Source: Hemibagrus wyckioides
Taxonomy: Eukaryota; Chordata; Actinopteri; Siluriformes; Bagridae
Reading direction: 5' to 3'
DNA length: 64,000 bases
NCBI RefSeq assembly: GCF_019097595.1
Contig: NC_080734.1
Coordinates: 3,293,392 to 3,357,391 of the forward strand
Shown: positions 45,001-57,327 of the stretch, in pieces
How positions within the stretch are numbered: position 1 is the stretch's first letter
Layout: each line of letters opens with the position of its first letter
Made by a program: the position numbers and the translations under genes
The notes under the pieces: model-generated
Told to the model about the DNA's origin: nothing
The model's database searches: none
What the model saw: the letters and a program-made list of their open reading frames with translations, nothing else

Positions 45001-46289
45001 CCTTGAAAAGCCATGACTGTTTTTATTCTTTGTGTAATAATTTTTAATGAGATAATGAGTAATTTAATTGGATTTTAATGGGATAATGAGCAATAATTCA
45101 GCGTTCAGTCTCATCAACAGCGTGTTCAGTTCAGTAGATCAGAGGTTTATGGATGATTTAAAGAAAATTAAAAAGGAAGGTAAATAAGTTGATGTGCGCA
45201 GGGAGGTGTTTGACAGCTGAGGAAAAAAACTCAGATCTCAAAGGAATCTTCTGAAGGAGGAAAACAGAACTTCAGTGTAATTACAGGCGTAGCGCTGATT
45301 AAACACCGGTATTCGGTCCCGTCAGGATTTCACAGCTTTATTGCATTTGTTGCGGCCAAAAATGTTAGATTTCTTAAAACGCCTGTGAGATTTTATTTGT
45401 AGAAAACTACTCTGAAGTCTCAAGCACAGGATTCTGCTAACCTGTGGAAAATCTGAACAAAAATCATCCAGAATCTGTTCAAACCACAACACCAAGGCCA
45501 GAACTCATGAGCACGTGTCTATAACCTTTATCATCATGCTAGTTTTACATGCTAATCGACATATCGCTAATATAAAAGTCACGATTTTCAAAACTTCTCC
45601 ATCTGAAAGGAGAGAAATTTTTCCTCCATCGCCGGAAATAAGCTTCTACAGATGTAACAGTCTGATTTGTTCTGTCGTTCGTTTGAGCTCTGAGGTAAAA
45701 AAAGTGAAGAAAAGAAGAAGAATTTCTTTTTAAGAAGGAATTAACGCTCTGAGGAGCTTGTAAGGAAACCAGCGTGAGTGTTTTTTTAATAAATCAGAGC
45801 TCTTACGGTGTGAATATGAATACAACCAGCAAGAGGAAGGATATATTTATATATATATTTATACACATAGAAACCTCTCAGCATGAGTTGAATCAAACCG
45901 ATGTAAAGAAATGAATAAAATTAATTTGATTCTAACTGCATTTCGCTTTACACTCAAATAAAAGGCTGAAATGTTGATCATTCTTTAAGAAATGAATAAA
46001 ATAGCCAGCTGCTCTACAGGATCGCCCCACAGGAAGTGCCTGAATATGTAGGAAAGCTTTAACCAGCGTATGGATATTCGGTTCGCCGCGTTAGGAAAAC
46101 CGACCAATTAACTAATGAGGTTGTCGGGTCTGGAGCCCAGGAGATTGAGAGTGCCGTTGTTAGCCGCTAGTCAGAAAAAGCATTTTGAAAAGGCACCAGC
46201 CTCGGGGTAAAAGAACATAAGCGATTTCCCTGAACATTTGAATATAACACTGAATTTTACCACTAAATAAATGTGATTTTCAACTAAAG
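45001..46289. other. Unique sequence, no gene recognised
   Basis: Over 1.2 kb without arrays. Non-repetitive islands at 45060-45440 and 46010-46260 could be conserved non-coding elements. The 72-codon frame at 45515-45733 shows no known features. Confidence 0.35.
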
Positions 46290-46814
46290 TTTTGGGACGT
46301 CTGCCTTTACATGCACATGAATGTAATATGGAGTTGTCCCGCCCTTTATAGCCATAACAGCTTCAACTCTTCTGGGAAGGCTTTCCACAAGGTTTAGGAG
46401 TGTGTTTATGGGAATTTTGACCATTCCACTAGAAGCTCATTTGTGAGGTCAGGCACTGATGTTGGATGAGAAGCTCTGGCTCACAGTCTCCGCTCTAATT
46501 CATCCCAAAGGTGTTCTATGGGGTTGAGGTCAGGACTCTGTGCAGGTCAGTCAAGTTCCTCCACACCAAACTCACTCATCCATGTCTTTATGGACCTTGC
46601 TTTGGTCACTGGTGTGCAGTCATGTTGGAACAGGAAGGGGTCATCCCCAAACTGTTCCCACAAAGAGCATGAAATTTTCCAAAATGTCCTGGTATGAAGC
46701 TGAAGCATTAAGAGTTCCTTTCACTGGAACTAAGGGGCCGAGTCCAACCCCTGAAAAACAACACCTGAACTCAATTATGTGGAGGGGTGTCCCAAAACTT
46801 TTGGCAATATAGTG
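46290..46814 (-). mobile_element. Non-autonomous Tc1 deletion derivative
   Basis: Right end GGCAATATAGTG followed by TA at 46815-46816. The other end begins AAAGTTTTGGGACGTCTG and lacks about the outer 12 bp. The interior is the reverse complement of the transposase 3' half, joined to the left-end region at the same junction as 21901-22379. It retains two short stretches missing from that copy. Confidence 0.9.
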
Positions 46815-47239
46815 TATGAAAATATTGTTAAAATAATTTTTTTCTTTCACTTCCTGCACTTTTCATTCTTTCATTCTCTCACACTATCACTATTCACTTT
46901 TTTTATTAGAATGAAACTCATTTCCTCGAACTCATCTTCCAGCTTTCTACCTGCTAGAACTGTCTTGTCTTGATAGCAGGTGTGTCTGTTCTGCTGCTTC
47001 AGGCAGGCTGCTGGTGTCTCTAGTGGAGGTTTAAAATGGTTCCAGAGTTAAACACAAGCTGAAATAAAGTTGATGATAAAAATGACTAGAGGAATGGTTG
47101 GAGAGACGCAACAATCAGAAGAAGCTGCTAACATTTGGAGATGAAGTTGTCTGAGAGTCCAGAAAAACAACCAGCTCCAGATTTCCACTAAGGAGACCAA
47201 CACAGGGAGTGAGCATGGAGGATCCCTGGGGTTTCTGCT
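46815..47239. other. Unique sequence, no gene recognised
   Basis: No repeat or known element is seen. Confidence 0.4.
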
Positions 47240-47275
47240 GGAGAACATAAGAGAATGTTCCAGTGCATGGATCGA

Positions 47276-47512
47276 TGGGATTGAGACGTGACTTAAACTG
47301 AGATTAAGACGCGACTTAAACTGAGATTGAGACGCGACTTAAACTGGGATTGAGACGTGACTTAAACTGGGATTGAGACCCGACTTAAACTGGGATTGAG
47401 ATACGACTTAAACTGGGATTGAGACACGACTTAAACTGGGATTGAGACACGATTTAAACTGGGATTGAGACACGACTTAAACTGGGATTGAGACATGACT
47501 TAAGCTTGGCCT
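47276..47512. repeat. 23-bp minisatellite, about 10 copies
   Basis: GGGATTGAGACGTGACTTAA followed by ACT repeats with small variations in the GACGTGAC block. Confidence 0.96.
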
Positions 47513-47989
47513 GATCAAAGCCTTTAGTAGTGAACTAGAGAGCGGATTGAGATGCAGCCTTGTGTAAAGACTCTTGTAAATAAAACAACCTCAGGTCTAC
47601 ATTACCCATCAGCCCCAGCACATCACATGACCAAGTCACATGTCTCACTCAAGTGATAAATAGAAGTGTGTTATTGTTATTATTAAGGAGACGTGTGAGA
47701 TCGGACTGTCTGATCTCCACACAAGCTTCTCCTTCATTTGGAACAAAGCAGCTGAGGTGAGAGTCATGGTGCTTTAACAAGAAACTCCTTAAATCTTGCT
47801 GGATTTACGATGAATTCAGATAACACTGCTGTATCAAATCTCATTTGCATATCACCCACCTCCCAGCCAATCAGGAGTGAGTAACCTTTTCTGCTGTAGA
47901 ATATTTTATTGAAGCTTTTAGAATTATTTTAAACACAAACTATGGTAGTGTGAAGATGTACTTTGAACTGCTATAACATTACTCATCAC
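47513..47989. other. Unique sequence, no gene recognised
   Basis: Non-repetitive. No known element. Confidence 0.4.
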
Positions 47990-48112
47990 AATATAACAAG
48001 AACATATATGTTTATTACACGTTTATAAACATGCCATGATTCTGTTTACATCCAGTGGCTCAACAGCATCATCATTAACATACATCACCTCTACATCTTA
48101 CAGTACACACAG

Positions 48113-48174
<62 letters not shown>

Positions 48175-48274
48175 ATACACACACACAGATGCACACACAC
48201 ACACACACACACACTTCAGTCACACTTACACATTGTCATCATTAGAGTGACATAAACGCATAATAAACACTAAA

Positions 48275-48290
<16 letters not shown>
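47990..48290 (-). repeat. Single inverted unit of the 49.5-50.3 kb repeat
   Basis: TGTTTATTACACGTTTATAA, CCATGATTCTGTTTACATCC, ATTAACATACATCACCTCTA, CATCTTACAGTACACAC, a (CA)n run at 48117-48211 and CATCATTAGAGTGACATAAA are, in reverse, the same order of blocks as the array at 49515-50330. The CA run here corresponds to the TG runs there. Confidence 0.85.

Positions 48291-48351
<61 letters not shown>
48276..48351. repeat. (AAT)n microsatellite
   Basis: Clean ATA/AAT trinucleotide array. An ATT array follows at 48464-48506. Confidence 0.97.
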
Positions 48352-48461
48352 TAGATACCTAAGGTGGAATCATGACATCATAATTGACTTTGTTAATTAA
48401 GTTGTGTTTTTGCTAACATTTCCCAATATTATACACCTAAAAACAATTGATCTATTAATAA

Positions 48462-48463
<2 letters not shown>

Positions 48464-48505
<42 letters not shown>

Positions 48506-48506
48506 C
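48464..48506. repeat. (ATT)n microsatellite
   Basis: Clean ATT array. Confidence 0.97.
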
Positions 48507-49514
48507 AACATATAAAACCGTGTCCATTATCTCACTTGTATTCAATGACCTCACATCAAAACTGGTGATGCTTTGTTATCATGATTACAAAGTATCATGA
48601 GTGTGCTGATAATGAACCAACAAATAAATAATTAATTAATTAATGACTAAATTAATTTTTTAAAAATTGTGTAACTCACACCTTTACGCAACATATCTCA
48701 TGATATCAGAGGCATGTATTGTATTATTAGCTTAAGAGATAGCACGCAGTGGCCAGCCAATCAGAAACGAGCGTTTGGATTGGCATCTTATGGCGGCTTT
48801 ATAACCAGTCGAGTGACACCAGCAACAGATTAGTGTGTGACATAAGCCATCGTGATACCATACGCCATCTCCGTATGTTAGTGTTATTATGACTCTTGTG
48901 TGTTGCTGTATGTAAAAATTATAATAGCATTGTTTATGACGTGTTTATAACATGGATATGTCATTCTAATGACACAGGGTTGAAGTATTACTGTTTAATC
49001 AGTCTGAATATAATAAAAGATGTATGTCCTAAAATTGTAGAAGTAAATGAAACAAATGCATTTTTTGTTTGTTTGTTTTTGTTTGTTTGTTTGTTGTTGT
49101 TTATAATTAATCCCCGCAAAGAAATGTAATAATAAGATATTAAGCTGCTTTAGTCATTATTTTGCTGACGCTCCATGTCCGTTACATTACATTGCTTTAT
49201 AACGAAAACGTTTCCACAGACCGCCGTATAGCCGGACGTATAGATCTTTAATACGTATAGACGTATAGATCTACTTAACACACAAATTCATGTCTTTCTT
49301 CTTTTTTTAGTGACCTGGTATAAATGCTGGTTGCCATGGTTGCCTAGCCTCATGTGTTATGAGCATCGATTCTGAACTGGGAGTAAAATATGAACCGGAT
49401 CTGTGACATGAGTAAACAACACAAACCTGTAGGCCAAGTGTGAAGGAGTGTTTGGAAATATCTTACGAAGGTTTATAACTGCTGTAAGCATGCTAATTAG
49501 AGAGAAGGTGTCAA
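48507..49514. other. Unique sequence with promoter-like words
   Basis: CCAAT at 48757-48761, ATTGG at 48779-48783 and TTTATAA at 48798-48804 are arranged like a small core promoter, but no transcript is visible. A TTTG run lies at 49062-49094. Parts may belong to the neighbouring repeat family. Confidence 0.3.
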
Positions 49515-49518
49515 AAGG

Positions 49519-49556
<38 letters not shown>

Positions 49557-49764
49557 AAGCTGTCAAGGCTTACATGTTAATGATGTGATGGCGCTGGTGA
49601 GTCTCTGGATGTCACAGAATCATAAACGATGTTTATAAATGTGTAATAAACATGTTAATACTGATGTCTATGTTCTTGTTATATTGTAATAGATATATAG
49701 CAATTTCCTTTTCTTTAGTGTTTATGACATGTTTGTCACGCTTATGATGCCGATGTGTAACTGT

Positions 49765-49797
<33 letters not shown>

Positions 49798-50275
49798 ACT
49801 GTAAGCTGTCGAGGTGTCCGACGGTGATATGTTAATGATGTTGAGTTGCTGGATGTTACTGGATGTTAATGGAGTCATGGAGTGTTTATAAACATGTAAT
49901 AAACATGTTACTGTTGATGTCTATTTTTTTCATATTGTAATAAGTAACGTTTATAGCAATTTCTTTTCTTCTTTTGTGTTTATGACATGTTTGTCACTCT
50001 AATGATGCCGATGTGTAACTGATGTGTGTGTGTGTGTGTGTGTGTGTGTACTGTAAGATGTAGAGGTGATATGTTAATGACGATGCTGAGTTGCTCCATT
50101 AACATTCAGTGACGATGTTGAGTCACTGAATGTTAATGGAGTCATGGCGTGTTTATAAACATGTAATAAACATGTTATCGTTGATGTCAAATAAGTAATG
50201 TTTATAGGAATTTCCTTTTCTTTAGTGTTTATGTCACTCTAATGATGCTGATATGTAACTGACGTGTGTGTTTGT

Positions 50276-50309
<34 letters not shown>

Positions 50310-50330
50310 TTAACAATGTATCTGAACTGT
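49515..50330 (+). repeat. Tandem repeat, unit about 250-267 bp, with internal (TG)n
   Basis: GTTTATAAACATGTAATAAA followed by CATGTTA recurs near 49640, 49892 and 50159. Each unit has TTTATGACATGTTTGTCAC, ATGATGCCGATGTGTAACTG, a TG run, ACTGTAAG, GTGATATGTTAATGATG and GGAGTCATGG. One inverted unit lies at 47990-48290. Confidence 0.9.
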
Positions 50331-50930
50331 TATTAAACCCTAATTCGTGAAAAATAGCACCATAGGGATTCAAAATAAAACATTTTGGATTCACTCTCAA
50401 ACTTTTAAGACGGAGAACCGGGTCTCATGTGTCTCTTAAACAGGCGATGAAAGAGCTAGCAAAGAGAACGTCTTAGTTATCAGAAGAATTGCAAGTAATG
50501 TGTGGGTTCTGAGTGGAAAAATAGAAGGAAGGAAAGAACAAAGAGGATAATTGTTGTGTGGAAGGTTATAATCTCTGCCATGTGGAGAAAAAAGCAAGAA
50601 TAGAAAGATCGAGTACTTTTGTGTTCAGCGCCCGGGTGTGTGTAACATGTAATTAGCCGTTCAGCTAACGGCAGACAGAAATTACTCTGTGTCAAATCAT
50701 GTCCTGGAGTTAAAAAGTAGGAGAGTGATGCAATGGCATGCTGCGTATCCGTACTCGCGTTTGGATTTAAGCCAGGGAAAAAATCCTGAATCAATATTCA
50801 GTGCATTGAAATTTTATAATATTTTGTTATGCTAAATATTTGCACAAAATCTGTCATTTACATGTTAAGGAAATATTTTAAAAAAGTAATAATTAAGGCA
50901 TAATTTTAAACATACTTGACACACATGTAA

Positions 50931-50934
<4 letters not shown>
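50331..50934. other. Unique sequence, no gene recognised
   Basis: A 104-codon minus-strand frame at 50480-50794 has no recognisable domain or splice context. AT-rich towards the right. Confidence 0.35.

Positions 50935-50993
<59 letters not shown>
50935..50993. repeat. (TA)n microsatellite
   Basis: About 29 TA units, followed by ATTT-rich low complexity to about 51130. Confidence 0.97.
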
Positions 50994-50999
<6 letters not shown>

Positions 51000-51130
51000 A
51001 GACAAAGAAGAATTAAATTTTAAAAATGTGCCCAAAATTCTTTATTTATTTTCTTTATTACATTTTTATTTATTTATTTATATATTTATCTATTTATTCA
51101 TTTATTTTTGTATTTTTTTTATTAAAAAAA

Positions 51131-52888
51131 AAAACATTTCGGGTTGTATTTCTTTCCTTTTAGTGCTATAACGTTATGAACACTACTTGGACTTTTCATA
51201 ATGCATAATAAAGATGTCAATAATCTAATGAATAAATATAACAATGTGTATAATGCATTATGAATGTGTTATAGCATGATATGAAAGTTTTCTTGGTTTA
51301 TTATAATTTACATTATCTGACACTTTTTAAATCCATTCATCTGTATTGGAATATACTAATCTGTTTAATGTATTCGTATTTGGCCACGCCCCCATTTCCA
51401 GTGTTCACTCAGTAGGATGCTCACACTCCGCTCTCAGCCATACAGCTGGACTTCAGCTCTCGATGTTCTCCTCACTGCTTTTCTTCATCAAAATGAAAAT
51501 GACACTCAAACACAACTCATCTATATGGTAATATTACCTCATACCACACACACACACAATATCATCCTCACACACACACTATACACTCTCTCGACTGTAA
51601 ACACGTCTCTGCAGGATATCCAGCAGGTCTTTATTGTTTCAGTTTCTCCGATCGGTTGAATCTCTGCTGTTTTTTTATGAGCAAATATACAGAATGAGAA
51701 ATTGAATAAAGTGACAATGTGCAAACTACGATGTCAAACGAAAGCGTTTATTAATTTATCTCCTGCTAGGTTTGCGTTCTCTTCGGTCATGAGTCGACTT
51801 TGTGACATTGGTAACACTGTGCTGCCTGGATCTCCTGCTGCTGCAGGATTGCTTTGAAATGCTTGTGCTGGAAAATATATAGTGCAGACATTTTACTAGC
51901 TGCTTATAGAACCACAAGAAACACTGCTATGATAACATGGTATTTGGACCAATTAGAGACGGGGGGCGGAGTCAAAACTAATGATGCAGTAATTTGTCCT
52001 GTTTTTTTTTAAGATATCTTTGTTTTTCTCTTTAAAGGTGCAATATTTGGATTTGTTGTTGTTGTTGTTGTTTAATTTAATTCTAGTACAACATTTGGAC
52101 AAATACAATTATGGCAGAATGTTTGTCCAATTTTACACAGGGCTCATGTCAATCCTTTATTTAGACACACCCCCTTCAATCCACCACAATTCTATCCAAA
52201 AATCCACATATTGGGACTCCTTAAAGACAGGAAACTTGTAAGTGACTGGCTTTACTGAGCCAGTTGTTAGCGAGCCAGGTAAGGCAATGCTTTGGGTGAG
52301 CCGCCATCATAGAAATGATTCCCATGCTAGTTTATTCCTTTGCTAACTATTCACTGAGCCGGTTTTATACCAAGTTGTTTCAGAAAAAACTCACTTGGGT
52401 GTGATTCACATTTACGTCTTTAATGGAGCATATGGAGAAAAGGTCAGGCTTTCTTATTTCCCCTTCTGCTTTAGCGAGAGTGTCCATTACTTTTCCTCCT
52501 CACTGAAGTTCAGCACACTGTGGTGGGTTGGGACTTTATAGCTGAGGAAACTCAGCTCATTCATCATCCCAGTGCAGCTTTTAATTATATAATTCCAATG
52601 ATAATCCATGCTGTATTTGTCACATCTGTCTGGAATAGTACACCGGGGAACAACACGGGGAATTCGCTGCATAGCATCTGGTTAATTTTCTTTACATATT
52701 AATCATGAGAGAAGGTTCTGGAATATGGCTCAAATCCAGCTGTCTGTTGGCTGATAAAGGCTTTTTAAATGCTATAAGTTTTAAAAAAAACAAAACACAT
52801 TCATAAGTAATGATCAGTCAAACTTTCTCGAGGACTGGGAATGAATAGACAATCTTTCTTTGATAGAAGGTGATATTGGTTAAACTTT

Positions 52889-52889
<1 letters not shown>
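51131..52889. other. Unique sequence, no gene recognised
   Basis: Mostly non-repetitive: short CA runs at 51546-51580, a GTT run at 52048-52070 and CATTATGAATG words at 51190-51290. Complex islands at 51720-51880 and 52480-52690 are candidate conserved non-coding DNA. Confidence 0.35.
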
Positions 52890-52977
<88 letters not shown>

Positions 52978-52980
52978 CTA
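52890..52980. repeat. (GATA)n microsatellite
   Basis: About 22 GATA units ending against a SINE fragment. Confidence 0.97.
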
Positions 52981-52984
52981 GATA

Positions 52985-53045
52985 GAGCTGGTGCTTGAAC
53001 CCTGACCTTCCTGTCAACAACCACTTGAGCCACCACTACCCCAAT
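52985..53045 (-). mobile_element. SINE 5' end fragment
   Basis: On the minus strand GTGGTGGCTCAAGTGGTTGT (A box region) and GGTCAGGGTTCAAGCACC (B box) are the tRNA-like head of the family at 170-415. The rest of the element is replaced by the GATA array. Confidence 0.8.
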
Positions 53046-53286
53046 GGGTGGGACTGGACAGAACCCCTGCTAGAGTCGGTTAATTGGACAGAATACCTGC
53101 TAGAGTGGGTGGGATTGGTCAGAATTCCTGTAGGAGCAGCACAAATTGCTCAAACGTCCCCCAAGAGTCGGTGGGATTGGTCAAAATTTCTGTTAAGGCA
53201 AGTGAGATTGGTCAGAGATTTTTTGGTGACTGGTGGAATTGGTCAGAGTTCCTGTGAGAGGGGCTGGGATTGGTCATAATTCCTGT
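53041..53286 (+). repeat. 31-bp minisatellite, array 1, left part
   Basis: GAGTGGGTGGGATTGGTCAG followed by AATTCCTGTAA-like sequence, about eight diverged units. It resumes at 53503 after a SINE. Confidence 0.85.
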
Positions 53287-53502
53287 AAGAAGCTTTTATT
53301 TTTGTCACATACAGCAGTATGTCTCAGTATATTTGTATATCCCAGCATTAGGGTCCTAGCACAGCCATGATGCTGTACCCCTGGATTAGAGAGGGTCAAG
53401 GGCCTTGCTCAGGGGCTTGGCAGAGCTGGTGTGTGAACATTGACCTTTCAATTTAACAACCCAGAGCCTTAACCACTTGAACCACCACTGCCCACTGGAT
53501 GG
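53287..53502 (-). mobile_element. tRNA-derived SINE inserted in a minisatellite
   Basis: On the minus strand: TGGTGGTTCAAGTGGTTAAG (A box), GGTCAATGTTCACACACC where the B box lies (degraded), AAGGCCCTTGACCCTCTC, GTATGTGACAAAAATAAAAG at the tail. Same family as 170-415. No clean target duplication is visible. Confidence 0.85.
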
Positions 53503-53860
53503 GATTTGACACAACTCCTGTAGAGTGGGTGGAATTTGTCAGAATTTCAGCAAGAGAGGGTGGAAATGGTCAGAGTTCCAGCAAGAGTGGGTGGAATTGG
53601 TCAGAATTCCTGATAGAGTGGAAGAATTGGTCAGAATTTCTGCAAGAGTGGAAGAATTAGTCAGAATTCCTGCAAGAGTGGGTGGAATTGGTTAGAATTC
53701 CTGTTAGAGTTGGTGAAATTGGTTAGAATTCCTGCTAGAGTGAGTGGAATTGGTCAGAATTTCTGCAAGAGTGAGAGGAATTGGTCAGAATTTGTACAGG
53801 AATCAGTGGAATTGGTCAAAATTCCTGTAGTAATGGGCAGGATTCTTAAAAATTTTAGTA
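53503..53860 (+). repeat. 31-bp minisatellite, array 1, right part
   Basis: About 11 units of GAGTGGGTGGAATTGGTCAG plus AATTCCTGCAA, variably shortened. Related to the cleaner array at 55340-56047. Confidence 0.88.
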
Positions 53861-55339
53861 GTACCAAAGATAACTTTCTGTTTCAGCAAATGGATTTTTT
53901 TTTACAATTACTATAGGAAAAGAAGGAATTTGCCAAACATTCAGCAGGACTGGGCATGAATGCAGGTAACAGAGGGATTGGCATGAAAAGCCTTCCAGGT
54001 TATTTGAGACATGGCAACAACAACTAATATTTAGCTGGATGATTTTTCCTCATCACTGTGCCAAGACTGGAAGGAAGAGTAAAATAATTGGCAGGAGAAA
54101 CATTGCCCTGATTCTTAATATTCCTGCAGAAACATATATTACAGGTAAACCATGAGCAGAGTGTGATCACAGAGACACATCTACTAAAGACCGACAGAGA
54201 AAAAGGCTTTCAAGGTATTGGAATATTTAATTGCCAGAGCAGTCTGGCCCCAGGGGGTCATGGTTTTTCTTTACAGATTGAACAATTTAGCATGTAGTGC
54301 TTTGTGTCAGCATGTGCTTGTTGCCTTTTAGTAATCCAAGCATGATTATGTTCAGATGAACAACTGGAAGTGGAGAACATCCTCCTCTAACATTTCAGTA
54401 AAGCTCTGGGAATTTTATCTCGCGTGTCCAAGAAGATCCAGTGCCTGGCCCCTAATGGAGCAGTTCATTAAAATCAAAACTGTGGGAATGTCGGTACAGG
54501 ATTCTCCCGCTGCGAGGGACAAGCCTACCTTCCTGACATGATCAAAAGGACACAGCGTCCAACGGCGCTTCTGAAGACACCCTGATGAGAGAGAAGAAAT
54601 CCAACCTCAAGAACTATTAGTGGAGAATCAGACAGTAATTCTATCCTTTAATTAATTCATGAGTAAAAGTCTTTACCACTGCAATTGACACGGTCCTGAA
54701 GCAAAATGGTTTATTCGTCTGCGGCTCAACCTCTGTTTCACTATTAAACGAAAAAAAAAGGGAAATGCAATTAGCCCACTGGCAGCAATGCTAATGACAT
54801 CATCTACACAGATGACATCACTGCTTATTCGCTTGTAAACAAATAAATGAATAAAAAAATAAATGAGGCAATCCCACTACTCGCAGATCTCAGATAACCT
54901 CAGGCTGAGCATTAGCAAAGGAAACTATTTTTAGTTCCCCCTGCTGCAGGACCCTTTGTTAGGAAACAGCTATAAAACCGTTGCCGTGGTTACTTGCTTA
55001 GAGGAAAATGGATATACAGTATAACACTGAATTACATAAAAAAATGACTTCATATAAAAGCATCTCTTACTCTGAAATAATCGTGATAGACGGGTCAGTT
55101 TTTATCAATATTATAAAATACAGTACACATTTGTCTATATTAAAGATCAGTAGATGAAAGGTACATTCTTTGCCAAAAGTAAAGGAAATTTTGTTGTTGT
55201 TGTTTTAATTTTTTCTACATTAACTAACTAATTGTTACGAATATTTCAATGAGACAAAAAGAACTCATATATAATATATAATACAGACTGCCTTGTGCTT
55301 CTTTCATCATTTTCACCTTATTTATTTTTATAACTGCAA
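53861..55339. other. Unique sequence, no gene recognised
   Basis: About 1.4 kb with no array. A complex island at 54240-54760 is a candidate conserved non-coding element. A short 61-codon frame at 54356-54541 is not supported. Confidence 0.35.
54980..54993. promoter_or_regulatory. RFX X-box-like motif
   Basis: GTTGCCGTGGTTAC has a perfect left half and one mismatch in the right half. Confidence 0.3.
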
Positions 55340-56047
55340 GAATGGGTGAGGTTGGTTAGAACTAATTAAGCGGATTTAGCCAGAATTACTGTGCGAATGG
55401 GTGGGGTTAGCCAGAGTTACTGTGCGAATGGGTGGGGTTAGCCAGAATTACTGTGTGAATGGGTGGGGTTAGCCAGAATTACTGTGCAAATGGGTGGGGG
55501 TTAGCCAGAATTACTGTGTGAATGGGTGGGGTTAGCCAGAATTACTGTGTGAATGGGTGGGGTTAGCCAGAATTACTGTGCGAATGGGTGGGGGTTAGCC
55601 AGAATTACTGTGTGAATGGGTGGGGTTAGCCAGAATTACTGTGTGAATGGGTGGGGTTAGCCAGAATTACTGTGTGAATGGGTGGGGTTAGCCAGAATTA
55701 CTGTGTGAATGGGTGGGGTTAGCCAGAATTACTGTGCGAATGGGTGGGGTTAGCCAGAATTACTGTGTGAATGGGTGGGGTTAGCCAGAATTACTGTGCA
55801 AATGGGTGGGGGTTAGCCAGAATTACTGTGTGAATGGGTGGGGTTAGCCAGAATTACTGTGTGAATGGGTGGGGTTAGCCAGAATTACTGTGTGAATGGG
55901 TGGGGGTTAGCCAGAATTACTGTGCAAATGGGTGGGGGTTAGCCAGAATTACTGTGTGAATGGGTGGGGTTAGCCAGAATTACTGTGTGAATGGGTGGGG
56001 TTAGCCAGAATTACTGTGCGAATGGGTGGGGTTAGCCAGAATTACTG
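55340..56047 (+). repeat. 31-bp minisatellite, array 2, about 22 copies
   Basis: GAATGGGTGGGGTTAGCCAG followed by AATTACTGTGC/T, with an extra G in some units and few other changes. It ends directly against the Tc1 derivative at GTGGGTGG, a word shared by the array unit and the transposon leader. Confidence 0.97.
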
Positions 56048-56265
56048 TGGGTGGGATATATTAGGTAGCAAGTCAACATTTTATCCTCAAAGTTGATGTT
56101 AGAAGCAGGAAAAATGGACAAGTGTAAGGATTTGAGCTTTGAGTTTGATGAAGGGCCAAATTGTGATGGCTAGACCACTGGATCAGAGCATCTCCAAAAC
56201 TGCAGCTCTTGTGGGGTGTTCCCGGTCTGCAGTGGTCAGTATCTATCAACAGTGGTCCAAGGACA
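56047..56265 (+). mobile_element. CACCGATCAG-family Tc1 derivative, left part
   Basis: GTGGGTGGGATATATTAGG, AGTCAACATTTTATCCTCAA and the transposase start ATGGACAAGTGTAAGG (56114) continue to GTGGTCCAAGGA. The outer inverted end is missing. The frame is broken at the same place as in copies at 29.7 and 41.8 kb; downstream HTH words ([18 protein letters not shown]) remain readable. Confidence 0.88.
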
Positions 56266-57327
56266 TTCCTTTATTTCTTCCTAAGCATTTCTTTAAATCT
56301 ACTGACCAGATTGTTACTCACTTTCTGTGGGGCAGTAAAGTGCCCAGAATCATTACTTCCTAGATGTCGGCTTAGTGGTGGGCTTGCGCTGCCCAATTTT
56401 ATGTTCTAGTACTGGTCAGCAAATGTTCATAAATTAACATAAACTCAGTTCATCCACTGCACTAAGGTGCAGATTGGAGGCAAGTTCATGTATATCTACC
56501 TCTTTATTGGCATTGCTTACTTCACCCCATCTTGTGAAGTTACTTCCTTAACACAAAATCCAGTAGTCATATCCACCCTTCAGATCTGGGGTCAGTGCAG
56601 GCAGCACTTCAAATTTATCTCTGCCTCATCATTAATGCTGCTACAGGAGAATCACATGTTTCCACCATCTATTACTGATCCTGTTTTTAAGCAATGGCAT
56701 GGAAAATGCATCAGATGCTTTCAAGAGCTATATAAAGAAGGTACCTTCTGCAATTATGTACAGTTGTCTTCTGAACTGGGGCTGCCTGAATCCCATCTGT
56801 TCCGGTTTTTACAGGTTAGACATTGTGCTGCCGCTCTGTTTCCTAATTACCCCTCTTCACCCCCTATACAAGAATGGGAAGAACTTTGAAAGTTTAACCC
56901 TCATCACAAGTCACGAATTCCAAGAATTTATGGTTAGCTATTATGTTCAGATGGGAGTGCTATTGATAAAATTAAAAGAGTGTGGGAGGGTGAGCTTGGA
57001 GAGAATTTTGAAGAGGCATGGTGGGCCGCTGCATTGGATAGAATACGTTCTGGTACGACGTGTGCTCGTCTGAGCCTTATACAATTTAACATTCTACATA
57101 GAATCCATTTCTCTAAGGCCCGTTTATCTGTAATGTACTGTTACTATAGAGGACAGATGTGACAGATGTCAAGCATCTCAGTGCAATTTGAGTCATATGT
57201 TCTTTACTTGTTCTAAACTGCAAACTTACTGGGTTAATTACTCTACAGTGATGTCCGAGGTGCTCAGGCTCAGTATGGATGTTTGCCCTGCTATCACAAT
57301 TTTTGGGGTTCCAAATGTCTGGTAGGG
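56266..57327 (+). pseudogene. L1-clade LINE ORF2 fragment inside a Tc1 derivative
   Basis: The frames in succession read [31 protein letters not shown], then from about 56467 GGKFMYIYLF, VISTLQIWGQCRQHF, FPPSITDPVFKQW and LPESHLFRFLQVRH, and further on CDRCQ..HMFFTCSKL. This is the order of the region after the reverse transcriptase domain to the C-terminal Cys-rich motif of L1-clade ORF2. The RT domain itself, ORF2 end, 3' untranslated region and poly(A) tail are absent. Several frameshifts and stops are present. Left and right joins are to Tc1 sequence that is contiguous in other copies. Confidence 0.8.
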
